NCBI GenBank assembly: GCA_021852325.1
Contig: JAJZNM010000164.1
Span: forward strand, 1 to 10,361
Origin: Pseudomonadota bacterium
GTDB taxonomy: Bacteria; Pseudomonadota; Gammaproteobacteria; JAKAQQ01
Length of the DNA: 10,361 nt
Direction of reading: 5' to 3'
Shown: positions 1 through 5,610 of the stretch, one piece after another
Position numbering within the stretch: position 1 is the first letter of the stretch
How the letters are laid out: each line of letters starts with the position of its first letter
Notes under the pieces: generated by a model
What the model saw: only the letters and a program-made list of their open reading frames with translations
What the model was told of the DNA's origin: nothing
Databases searched by the model: none
Position numbers and translations under genes: made by a program

Positions 1-630
1 TGCGATTTCCAAGGCGGCCGGGTCCGTGATCCCGATCGCGAGGAGCCGTGCTGATCGCGTCACGATCGCGGCCAGGTCCTTCACGTCATAGAACTCGAGC
101 CGCGCGGTTACGCCAAAACGGTCCCGGAACGGGGGCGACAGGAGGTTGGCTCGGGTGGTCGCCCCGACGAGCGTGAAGGGGTGGAGCGGAATCCGGATCG
201 ACCGCGCACCCGGACCTTCTCCGAGCATGATGTCGAGCGCGCGGTCTTCGAGCGCAGGGTAGAGGATCTCCTCGACTGAAGCCGGCAGGCGGTGGATCTC
301 GTCGACAAACAGGATGTCCCGCGGTTCGAGATTCGTGAGGAGTGCCGCGAGATCACCCGGGCGCTCGAGGACCGGCCCCGAAGTCACCCGGATGTTCACG
401 CCGAGCTCATGCGCGATGATGTGGGCCAGGGTGGTCTTGCCGAGACCCGGAGGCCCATAGAGGAGGACATGGTCGAGCGCCTCGCCACGCTTGCGGGCGG
501 CACCGATGAAAATCTCGAACTGTTCCCGCACTCGATTTTGACCGATGTATTCGGCGAGCGTGCGCGGTCTCAGGCCCTGTTCGAAATCGGGTTGCGGAGT
601 GTCCTGGGCGGAAGACGAAACCGGTTCCAT
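1..630 (-). CDS. ruvB: Holliday junction branch migration ATPase RuvB (3' part missing)
   Basis: RuvB is the AAA+ hexameric motor that, loaded by RuvA, drives branch migration of Holliday junctions in recombination repair. The first 210 residues are present; the family is usually about 335-350, so the end of the lid domain and the winged-helix DNA-binding domain lie beyond the left edge. Visible motifs: RPRTLAEYIGQ near residues 21-31, Walker A GPPGLGKTT at 59-67, Walker B LFVDEIH at 107-113, sensor 1 GATTR at 156-160, and the arginine-finger region PPFRDRFG at 166-173. The ATG at 628-630 shares one base with the ruvA stop (TGATG), so translation is probably coupled to ruvA. All key residues visible in this part are intact. 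Assignment is secure; only the C-terminus is unseen. Confidence 0.98.
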   Translation of the reverse strand, partial: MEPVSSSAQDTPQPDFEQGLRPRTLAEYIGQNRVREQFEIFIGAARKRGEALDHVLLYGPPGLGKTTLAHIIAHELGVNIRVTSGPVLERPGDLAALLTNLEPRDILFVDEIHRLPASVEEILYPALEDRALDIMLGEGPGARSIRIPLHPFTLVGATTRANLLSPPFRDRFGVTARLEFYDVKDLAAIVTRSARLLAIGITDPAALEIA

Positions 631-1214
631 CAGCCTTGCCCCCCCAGCGCGAGTTTGAGCGATTCCCGGATGAGTTCCGTGGCCGGCAGTGCGGGATCCA
701 GACGGGCCAGGAGGCGGTCTGCCTCTTCCCGGCGATACCCGAGAGCGATGAGGGCGGAGGCAGCCTCGTCACGGCCCGCGCCCGTCTCGGCCGGGTGGGC
801 GGCCGGGGCCAGGTCCTGGACCCGGTCCTTGAGCTCGAGCACAAGGCGTTCGGCCGTTTTTTTACCCACTCCCGGTACGCGGGTCAGCAAGGCGGCATCC
901 CGGTCCCGGATGAGCCGCACAAACTCGCCGACGGGGAGGGTCGAGAGGATCGCCAAGGCCACCTTGGGCCCGATGCCATTGACCCTGAGGAGCAGACGGA
1001 ACAACACCCGCTCTTCCTCGTCCACGAATCCATAAAGAAGGGTGCCCTCGTCCCGGACCAGGTCGTGGATGATCAGGAAGGCATCAGATCCGACCGGCGG
1101 CAGGCGGAGGGCCGACAGGAGCGGCATCTCGACTTCATAGCCCACGCCCGCAACTTCCACGACGATCCGCGGCGGGACCTTGTGGACGATCCGGCCACGC
1201 AAAGATCCGATCAT
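630..1214 (-). CDS. ruvA: Holliday junction binding protein RuvA
   Basis: RuvA tetramers bind the four-way junction and recruit RuvB. The protein has 194 residues, close to the usual 190-205. It shows an N-terminal OB-fold (MIGSLRGRI, then VEVAGVGYEV at 19-28), an acidic pin D55-E56 in the HDLVRDEGTLLYGF segment, two helix-hairpin-helix motifs (VNGIGPKVA at 78-86 and VPGVGKKTAERL at 113-124), and a RuvB-contacting domain III from about residue 148. An upstream in-frame codon would add 18 residues unlike RuvA. The ATG at 1212-1214 gives the family's standard start, has GGTGGG just upstream, and overlaps the ruvC stop by 4 bp (ATGA), so it was preferred. It lies between ruvC and ruvB in the usual order. 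Confidence 0.98.
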   Translation of the reverse strand: MIGSLRGRIVHKVPPRIVVEVAGVGYEVEMPLLSALRLPPVGSDAFLIIHDLVRDEGTLLYGFVDEEERVLFRLLLRVNGIGPKVALAILSTLPVGEFVRLIRDRDAALLTRVPGVGKKTAERLVLELKDRVQDLAPAAHPAETGAGRDEAASALIALGYRREEADRLLARLDPALPATELIRESLKLALGGQG

Positions 1215-1720
1215 GTCCCACCGGCCAGGCGGTTCAGGCGTCGCCACCGGAGCTGATGGGCATGGCAAAGGGCCACGGCGAGCGCATCCGCCGCATCCAC
1301 CGACGGGAGCCCGGTCAGTCCAAGCAGCAGGGCCACCATTTTCTGGATTTGCGCTTTTTGGGCAGCCCCGTAGGCCGTGACTGCCTGCTTGATTTCGCGG
1401 GGCGAATATTCGGTGAGAACCGGTGGAGCCGGTTGATCCAGGACAGCGGCCAAGGCCGCACCCCGCGCCTGCCCCAGAACGAGGGCGCTATGAACATTGC
1501 GGTGCACGAAGACCTTTTCCACAACGACCTCGGCGGGCGTCCAGGCCACGACCACCTCCCTGATCTCGTGGTGAATGCGCGCGAGCCGGTCCGGCAGGGG
1601 ATCGATGGCCGGGTTGTCCACGACCCCGCAGACGAGCAACCGGGCTCCCATCCCGGAGATCTCAATCACTCCGTAACCCGTGTGGCGCGATCCCGGGTCG
1701 AGACCGAGGATGCGGATCAC
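1211..1720 (-). CDS. ruvC: Crossover junction endodeoxyribonuclease RuvC
   Basis: RuvC is the dimeric Mg-dependent nuclease that cuts Holliday junctions symmetrically. It has 169 residues, a normal length. The RNase H-like fold is recognisable from MIRILGLDPGSRHTGYG at the N-terminus. The four catalytic acids are all present: D8, E68 (VVEKVF), D142 and D145 (VDAADALAVALCH). The GQARGAAL segment (84-91) is typical of the family. The start is GTG at 1718-1720, overlapping the yebC stop by 4 bp (GTGA). Its own stop overlaps the ruvA start by 4 bp, so yebC, ruvC and ruvA should be translationally coupled. No defect seen. Confidence 0.97.
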   Translation of the reverse strand: MIRILGLDPGSRHTGYGVIEISGMGARLLVCGVVDNPAIDPLPDRLARIHHEIREVVVAWTPAEVVVEKVFVHRNVHSALVLGQARGAALAAVLDQPAPPVLTEYSPREIKQAVTAYGAAQKAQIQKMVALLLGLTGLPSVDAADALAVALCHAHQLRWRRLNRLAGGT

Positions 1721-2472
1721 GGCGTATCCTGGAACTGGCGCACCAGCGCGTCGGGGAGATCGGCGTTGCAGTAGAGATTCTGGACGTCATCGAGTTCCTC
1801 GAGGGCGTTCAAGAGCTTGAGGACCGCGATACCCGCCTCGCCTTCGACCGGTACCCGGATCGAGGCCAGCTGCGTCATCTCGGCGGTCTCCGGCATGAAT
1901 CCGGCCGCTCGAAGCGCTGACCGGATCGTCTCGAAATTCTCGGGGTCGACGATCACGGTCAGGGTCCCATCCGATCCCGATTCGACATCCTCGGCGCCGG
2001 CATCCAAGGCGAGTTCGAAGAGACGCTCCTCATTCGTTCCCGAAGCAAAGCGGAGCAGTCCCACCCGCCGGAACAGGTAGGAAACCGCACCATCAGCGCC
2101 GAGATTGCCGCCGTGCTTGGAAAAGGCATGACGAATCTCGGAAACCGTTCGATTGCGGTTATCCGTCAGGCACTCGATCAGGATCGCCACGCCGCCCGCG
2201 CCATACCCCTCGTAGCGCACCTCCTCGAGTCCATCCCCCGCCTCCACGCCCTGCATGCGCCGGAGCGCCCGTTCGATGGTGTCCTTGGGGACGTTCGCGG
2301 CATTCGCCTTTTCGATCGCGAGCTTGAGCCGCCCGTTGCTGGCCGGATCCCTTCCTCCATGGCGTGCCGCACTCGTCACTTCCCGGATGATGCGGGTAAA
2401 AAGCCGTCCCCGCCGGACATCCTGTGATCCCTTGCGGTACTGGATATTGGCCCACTTGCTATGACCGGCCAT
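1717..2472 (-). CDS. yebC: YebC/PmpR family translation or regulatory protein
   Basis: A 251-residue member of the YebC family, close to the usual 240-250. The signature start MAGHSKWANIQYRK is followed by RRGRLFTRIIREVTSAAR, and the central EGYGAGGVAILIE (88-100) and LTDNRNRT (102-109) blocks are conserved. The family was first described as transcriptional regulators (PmpR). More recent work links members to relief of ribosome stalling at proline-rich sequences. Which role applies here is not decidable from sequence. It sits directly upstream of ruvC with a 4-bp overlap, the common gammaproteobacterial arrangement. The start ATG at 2470-2472 lies only 6 bp after the preceding gene's stop and has no strong Shine-Dalgarno, which suggests coupling to that gene. 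Confidence 0.95.
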   Translation of the reverse strand: MAGHSKWANIQYRKGSQDVRRGRLFTRIIREVTSAARHGGRDPASNGRLKLAIEKANAANVPKDTIERALRRMQGVEAGDGLEEVRYEGYGAGGVAILIECLTDNRNRTVSEIRHAFSKHGGNLGADGAVSYLFRRVGLLRFASGTNEERLFELALDAGAEDVESGSDGTLTVIVDPENFETIRSALRAAGFMPETAEMTQLASIRVPVEGEAGIAVLKLLNALEELDDVQNLYCNADLPDALVRQFQDTP

Positions 2473-2478
2473 GTCCGT

Positions 2479-3069
2479 TCAGAAAGAGATGCGGAAGCCT
2501 ACATCAAGTCCGCTGTCCAAGGTCAGCGTCGGCGTTCCGGCATAGGAAACCCCGATGTGCCGATAAGCGAGATACACCCGCCCGTGACGGAGCAGGTAAT
2601 ACTCGACACGCGCCTCATACTCGAGATAGCTCCGGGCCATGCCGAAGGAGGTGACTGCAGGCGCATAGTACACATGTCCGCCCACCCCGATGCGGTTATA
2701 CCCGATCCAGGTCGTATTGATCGATGCACCGAGGCCGAGCGCCGTGGCGCTTTTATGGACGAGGCTCGCATCGACAAAGAGCGCGCGCGCGCCGAGCCCG
2801 ACCCAGATCGCGTGTCCGCCGGGATTGGCATTGGCCACGAGTGACAACCCGGCATCGGCCACGCTCCCCCGTGCCGAGTGTGTGAAATAACCCACGCTGC
2901 CGACGAGTCCGGAGGAGGTGAGATCCGTTCCGAGGCTCACCCGTGCCGCATGATCGCTCACATTGAGATTGAGATAGCTACTCGCCAGGGCGGGCTGGAT
3001 CGTGCACAGGGAGACGGCCAAGACAGCGAGTCCCATCGACTTCTGGTATCGAGTTCTGGGTCGGATCAT
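2479..3069 (-). CDS. YfaZ-like small outer-membrane beta-barrel protein
   Basis: A 196-residue exported protein. It has a basic N-terminus, a hydrophobic stretch (about residues 12-27), and an ALA|SS signal peptidase I site after residue 29. The mature part is glycine-rich and made of short alternating hydrophobic strands (for example LGLGASINTTWIGYNRIGVG), a Y-rich section (EARVEYYLL), and a terminal FRISF ending in phenylalanine. That ending is the classic BAM insertion signal of outer-membrane barrels. The pattern fits the YfaZ family (Pfam YfaZ; E. coli YfaZ is about 180 residues), whose function is unknown. The reading frame stays open to 3210, but the ATG at 3067-3069 was chosen because it begins the signal peptide and has GAGGTG 9 nt upstream. 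Its stop is 6 bp before yebC. Barrel nature is fairly sure; family assignment is moderate. Confidence 0.7.
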   Translation of the reverse strand: MIRPRTRYQKSMGLAVLAVSLCTIQPALASSYLNLNVSDHAARVSLGTDLTSSGLVGSVGYFTHSARGSVADAGLSLVANANPGGHAIWVGLGARALFVDASLVHKSATALGLGASINTTWIGYNRIGVGGHVYYAPAVTSFGMARSYLEYEARVEYYLLRHGRVYLAYRHIGVSYAGTPTLTLDSGLDVGFRISF

Positions 3070-3078
3070 GTTCGGGGG

Positions 3079-3084
3079 CACCTC
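3079..3084 (-). promoter_or_regulatory. Shine-Dalgarno of the YfaZ-like gene
   Basis: GAGGTG on the minus strand, 9 nt before the ATG at 3067-3069. It decides the start: longer in-frame alternatives up to 3210 would place about 47 unrelated residues before the signal peptide. Confidence 0.65.
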
Positions 3085-3137
3085 GAAAGATAACCATGTG
3101 TCCCGGGGGGACCCCCCCAAGGTTCTCAATATGATAC

Positions 3138-3161
3138 CTGTTACCGGGAACCCCCGGACAG
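3138..3161 (-). promoter_or_regulatory. Dyad-symmetric element upstream of the YfaZ-like gene (possible operator)
   Basis: On the plus strand this reads CTGT, TA, CCGGG, AACC, CCCGG, ACAG: nested arms CTGT/ACAG and CCGGG/CCCGG around a 4-nt centre with a 2-nt bulge. It lies directly upstream of a -10-like TATCAT on the minus strand (3131-3136) with no good -35. It therefore covers the place where an activator or repressor of the yfaZ-yebC-ruvCAB unit would bind. Function is inferred from position only. Confidence 0.3.
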
Positions 3162-3187
3162 TCTCGAGACGCCCGCTGGACGTGCGT

Positions 3188-3210
3188 TTGGGGCCGGATC
3201 CCGGCCTCAA
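3188..3210 (-). terminator. Hairpin just after the Bax-like gene (possible terminator without U-tract)
   Basis: The arms TTGAGGCCGG and CCGGCCCCAA (minus strand) pair around a GAT loop, giving 9 pairs with one A-C mismatch. It starts about 10 nt after the stop of the glucosaminidase gene and precedes the YfaZ-like gene, where a transcript end would be expected. No U-run follows, so it is not a textbook intrinsic terminator. It may be a Rho-dependent end or a 3' stabilising structure. Confidence 0.4.
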
Positions 3211-3220
3211 GGATCGACTG

Positions 3221-4300
3221 TCAGAAATGCGGGTGATGGACCCGGATCATCGCCACCCGCGCCAGGGTCGAAAGCTTGCCCGCACGCTGCCGCCCCCGTT
3301 TCTGGACGATGAGATCGGCCAATACACGGGGTGAGATGAGGGACAGCCGACCGAGATGGGCGGGACTGTCCAGCGTGGGAAGCATCTGCTGGATCGACAG
3401 GACGTAGTCTTCGCCCTGTTGGGAGTAAAGGTCGAGACCTTGGGCGAGCAGGACCGGGTTGAGCGGATGGTCGGCACGACGCATCCTGGCCCGGATGGCG
3501 CGGAAGGCCGCGAAAGCCCGGCGGGTATTGATTGCCCTGAGATAGTGGCGAACCGAACTCCGGAGATTCGCGAACACCCGCACGTAATGGGTCGGATCCT
3601 TCCGCAGGGCGCGCGGAGCCATGCCGGCAAAAGGATCACTGGTCCACATGCCAAAGAGGTCGTTACCCCGCAGTGCAAACCGGGAAGTGCCCCACCCGCT
3701 TTCCTTGGCAGCCTGGGCCAGTGCGAGAACGGCTGGCACCACATCCACGCGTGAAAGCAGACGTTCCTGGACGGCGGGTTTTGCCAGGGAGCCCGTCACC
3801 CGGTAGTCTGCCTCGAGTTCCCGGGCCACGGTGAAGGATTTCGATTCCACGATCCCGGGCCGCTTCCGGTAGCGGGCGAAAAAACCCAAAAGAAAGTGCC
3901 TTTCGCGGGTGATCCTCTGGTCCGCTGCCAAGATGATCGGCAGCAACGTCTTGAGAAACAATACTTTTTTCTGATGCACCGGGAGCGTCGAGAGGCCGGT
4001 CGGCAAGTGGGCCACGTCGATGGCGGGCACAAGCCGGTGGGGGGGCCAATGGTATCCGTAGGCTGCATAGAGCGCAGTCAGCGTCTCAACGTTATGACCG
4101 TGAATCGGATCAAGGGTGGGACCGGCAAAGAGGCGGTCTGGAGGAGAGGAGACGGACTTGGACCAGTCGATGGCGAGGTGCCAGAAGAAAAAGGCGGGCA
4201 GAGCGAGAAGAGCTACGAGGATCAGTCGCTCACGGAGCGACTCCCGAAGCCCGCCACCTCGTCGAACACCGATCAGAAAGGCCTGTTTTGGGTCGTGCAT
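3221..4300 (-). CDS. Bax-like membrane-anchored glucosaminidase (peptidoglycan hydrolase)
   Basis: A 359-residue protein with a basic N-terminus and one membrane segment (about residues 26-41, LILVALLALPAFFFWHLA), then a periplasmic region. The C-terminal half matches the glucosaminidase fold of the Bax family (COG2992; Pfam Glucosaminidase): AQAAKESGWGTSRFA contains the expected catalytic glutamate E200, and GNDLFGMW at 212-219 is the second hallmark. Such enzymes cleave N-acetylglucosaminyl bonds in peptidoglycan. At 359 residues it is longer than E. coli Bax (about 270), mostly through its N-terminal stretch. A TTG at 4304-4306 would abut the GGGG motif directly, whereas the ATG at 4298-4300 has it 6 nt upstream, so the ATG was chosen. 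It has its own promoter and is followed by a hairpin, so it is probably a single-gene transcript. Confidence 0.85.
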   Translation of the reverse strand: MHDPKQAFLIGVRRGGGLRESLRERLILVALLALPAFFFWHLAIDWSKSVSSPPDRLFAGPTLDPIHGHNVETLTALYAAYGYHWPPHRLVPAIDVAHLPTGLSTLPVHQKKVLFLKTLLPIILAADQRITRERHFLLGFFARYRKRPGIVESKSFTVARELEADYRVTGSLAKPAVQERLLSRVDVVPAVLALAQAAKESGWGTSRFALRGNDLFGMWTSDPFAGMAPRALRKDPTHYVRVFANLRSSVRHYLRAINTRRAFAAFRAIRARMRRADHPLNPVLLAQGLDLYSQQGEDYVLSIQQMLPTLDSPAHLGRLSLISPRVLADLIVQKRGRQRAGKLSTLARVAMIRVHHPHF

Positions 4301-4320
4301 GTCCAACCCCGTAAATTTTT

Positions 4321-4334
4321 AGACTCGTCAGTCT
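4321..4334. repeat. Inverted repeat AGACT-CGTC-AGTCT at the bax promoter start site
   Basis: A perfect 5-bp inverted repeat with a 4-bp spacer. It overlaps the predicted -10 and transcription start of the glucosaminidase gene, so it could be a repressor operator or a hairpin at the very 5' end of the mRNA. It is too short to choose. Confidence 0.4.
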
Positions 4335-4358
4335 AACGTTCGCCGGACACGATGTCAA
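4330..4358 (-). promoter_or_regulatory. Sigma-70-type promoter of the Bax-like gene
   Basis: On the minus strand a perfect TTGACA -35 (4353-4358) and TAGACT -10 (4330-4335, four of six consensus bases) are separated by exactly 17 bp. Transcription would start near 4323 and give a leader of about 20 nt before the ATG at 4300. The -10 overlaps the inverted repeat at 4321-4334 and the -35 lies in the tandem repeat at 4351-4370. Confidence 0.65.
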
Positions 4359-4370
4359 CGTGATGTCAAC
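4351..4370. promoter_or_regulatory. Tandem GATGTCAAC repeat, Pho-box-like (plus) and -35 element (minus)
   Basis: GATGTCAAC occurs at 4351-4359 and again at 4362-4370, an 11-bp period (one helical turn). Read on the plus strand this is ATGTCAA-CGTG-ATGTCAA: two 7-bp repeats separated by 4 bp, the geometry of a PhoB box (CTGTCAT-4 bp-CTGTCAT), with the TGTCA core exact in both. Further partial copies follow at 4411-4417 (ATGTCAA) and 4433-4438 (CGTCAA). Read on the minus strand each unit contains TTGACA. The site sits 90 bp beyond the 3' end of pstB. Confidence 0.4.
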
Positions 4371-4460
4371 TTGGCGTGTATTTTGGATAAATCGCCAATA
4401 TCATGAATAAATGTCAAAATGTAATCGAATTTCGTCAATATTCAAAAAATACAGCATTTC

Positions 4461-5282
4461 TCAACCATAGCGTCCCGTAATATAGGCATCAGTCTGTTGC
4501 GAACTCGGGTTCGTAAAAAGGGTATCCGTATCCTTGTACTCAATGAGATCACCCATAAACAGGAAGGCCGCATAATCGGAGACCCGCGCGGCCTGTTGCA
4601 TGTTGTGGGTAACCAGGACGATCGTGTAATCGGCCTTGAGCTCGGTGATCAGGGCCTCGATCTTGAGACTCGAATAGGGGTCCAGGGACGAGGCGGGTTC
4701 ATCGAGCAGCAGCACTTCGGGCCGGATGGCAATGGCCCGGGCAATGCAGAGCCGTTGCTGCTGCCCCCCGGAAAGCCGGGTTCCACTGTCCAGGAGCTTG
4801 CCTTTGACCTCATCCCAGAGGGCTGCCTTGTTGAGGGCCCACTCGACCCGGTCGTCCATCGCCCGGCGCGGAAGGCGTTCGTAAAGTTTCACGCCAAAGG
4901 CGATATTGTCATAGACCGACATCGGGAACGGAGTCGGTTTCTGGAAAACCATCCCCACCTTCGCGCGGAGCGCATGTACATCCTGCCCCTTGCCCAGGAT
5001 GTTCTCTCCATCGAGGAGGATCTCGCCGCTTGCCCGGTGCCCGGGGTGTAGCTCGAAAATACGGTTAAAACAGCGGATCAGCGTGGTTTTTCCGCAACCG
5101 GACGGACCAATGAAGGTCGTGACCTTTTTTTCCGGGATATCCAGGCTGATCTCGTGGAGCGCATGGAAGGAACCATAATAGAAGTTGAGGTTACGGACCT
5201 GGAACTTCGGGTTTTCAATGACCGGCGTGCCCTGGGCGGGCCAGCGGTCACGATTTTGCAGGCTCAAACCCGGATCCGGCAT
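4461..5282 (-). CDS. pstB: Phosphate ABC transporter ATP-binding protein PstB
   Basis: PstB is the cytoplasmic ATPase that powers the PstSCAB high-affinity phosphate importer and helps signal phosphate status to PhoR. It has 273 residues. Motifs: Walker A GPSGCGKTT at 59-67, Q-loop VFQKPTPFPMSVYDNIAFG (Q114), signature LSGGQQQR at 170-177, Walker B VLLLDEP at 190-196, and the H-loop in VTHNMQQAARVSD (H226). The FNRIFELHPGHRASGEI section and the QKPTPFPMS Q-loop are specific to PstB among ABC ATPases. GGAG lies 8 nt before the ATG at 5280-5282. About 20 N-terminal residues precede the usual family start. Neither pstA upstream nor phoU downstream is present, so the partner genes must be elsewhere. 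All catalytic motifs look intact. Confidence 0.96.
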   Translation of the reverse strand: MPDPGLSLQNRDRWPAQGTPVIENPKFQVRNLNFYYGSFHALHEISLDIPEKKVTTFIGPSGCGKTTLIRCFNRIFELHPGHRASGEILLDGENILGKGQDVHALRAKVGMVFQKPTPFPMSVYDNIAFGVKLYERLPRRAMDDRVEWALNKAALWDEVKGKLLDSGTRLSGGQQQRLCIARAIAIRPEVLLLDEPASSLDPYSSLKIEALITELKADYTIVLVTHNMQQAARVSDYAAFLFMGDLIEYKDTDTLFTNPSSQQTDAYITGRYG

Positions 5283-5322
5283 CCTGGAGACTCCATCACG
5301 ACCTCCACACGGGCATCAACCC

Positions 5323-5339
5323 GGTGAGCGAGGCTCACC
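5323..5339 (-). other. Perfect stem-loop in the pstB leader
   Basis: GGTGAGC and GCTCACC (minus strand) form a perfect 7-bp stem around a CTC loop, about 40 nt upstream of the pstB start. It lies within the leader that would be made from the TATAAT at 5402-5407. No U-tract follows, so it is more likely a leader structure than a terminator. Confidence 0.4.
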
Positions 5340-5401
5340 CCGGCTCGATCCCGCTGGATCAAATCAGTCATCCGGGCACATCCCGATTCATGGGTCCCAT
5401 C

Positions 5402-5407
5402 ATTATA
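5402..5407 (-). promoter_or_regulatory. -10 element (TATAAT) of a possible pstB promoter
   Basis: A perfect TATAAT on the minus strand. No recognisable -35 lies 16-18 bp upstream (AGGCTT at 17 bp), and no TG extension is present. A 10-bp palindrome, GTCCCGGGAC (5410-5419), occupies the spacer. The pattern suggests a promoter that needs an activator, or one controlled at the palindrome. No PhoB-type repeat is visible here. The leader would be about 110 nt. Confidence 0.35.
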
Positions 5408-5610
5408 GAGTCCCGGGACCCAAAAAGCCTTGTGGCCTTGGCCCGTACCCGTCTGGGGCAGCCTGAGGCTCTCCGACGGGGGCGCAAGGAACCTGGACTT
5501 GCCGTGCCGCGTGGGCTCTACGCCCTTGGGAATCAATCTCTTAGCATGCCTTTCATCGGTCAGAATGCGCCGTTCGTCAGAAATCCCGCGGGAAGCCTCA
5601 AGCCTTGGCT

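Larger units (their letters stand above)
5283..5610. other. 328-bp divergent intergenic region between pstB and the minor-pilin operon
   Basis: It holds, from left to right, the pstB leader with its stem-loop (5323-5339), a minus-strand TATAAT (5402-5407), the palindrome GTCCCGGGAC (5410-5419), and about 190 bp of GC-rich sequence leading to fimT. I could not find a convincing plus-strand sigma-70 promoter. The best try is TTGGGA (5526-5531) with TTTCAT (5551-5556), whose 19-bp spacing is too long. Open frames crossing the region have no ribosome binding site or recognisable product. No tRNA or known small RNA was recognised. Confidence 0.6.

Noticed and set aside
636..1256. Long plus-strand open frame opposite ruvA
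   Set aside because: It is the antisense shadow of a high-GC conserved gene; the translation is low-complexity and unlike any known protein, while ruvA is certain.
3138..3161. LexA (SOS) box upstream of the yfaZ-yebC-ruv unit
   Set aside because: CTGT and ACAG ends are there, but separated by 16 bp; the gammaproteobacterial LexA site needs 8.
4440..4460. Intrinsic terminator for pstB
   Set aside because: A run of Ts follows the pstB stop on the minus strand, but the only preceding stem is a 4-bp A/T pairing, too weak to call.
4403..4480. A 25-codon plus-strand frame starting ATG AAT AAA, downstream of the Pho-box-like repeat
   Set aside because: It has no Shine-Dalgarno, no recognisable product, and its end overlaps the pstB 3' end on the other strand. 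AT-rich sequence yields such frames by chance.
5488..5502. Possible sigma-54 promoter for the pilin operon
   Set aside because: GG and TTGC elements are present, but GG-to-GC spacing is 11 instead of the required 10, and the GG half is poor.
5264..5536. 90-codon minus-strand frame across the pstB leader
   Set aside because: It begins with TTG, lacks a ribosome binding site, overlaps the pstB start and contains the leader hairpin; no recognisable product.
5283..5610. A structured non-coding RNA (6S, SRP or tRNA) in the divergent gap
   Set aside because: I compared by eye with the conserved cores of these RNAs and found no match; the GC-rich repeats are short and not consistent with a defined fold.
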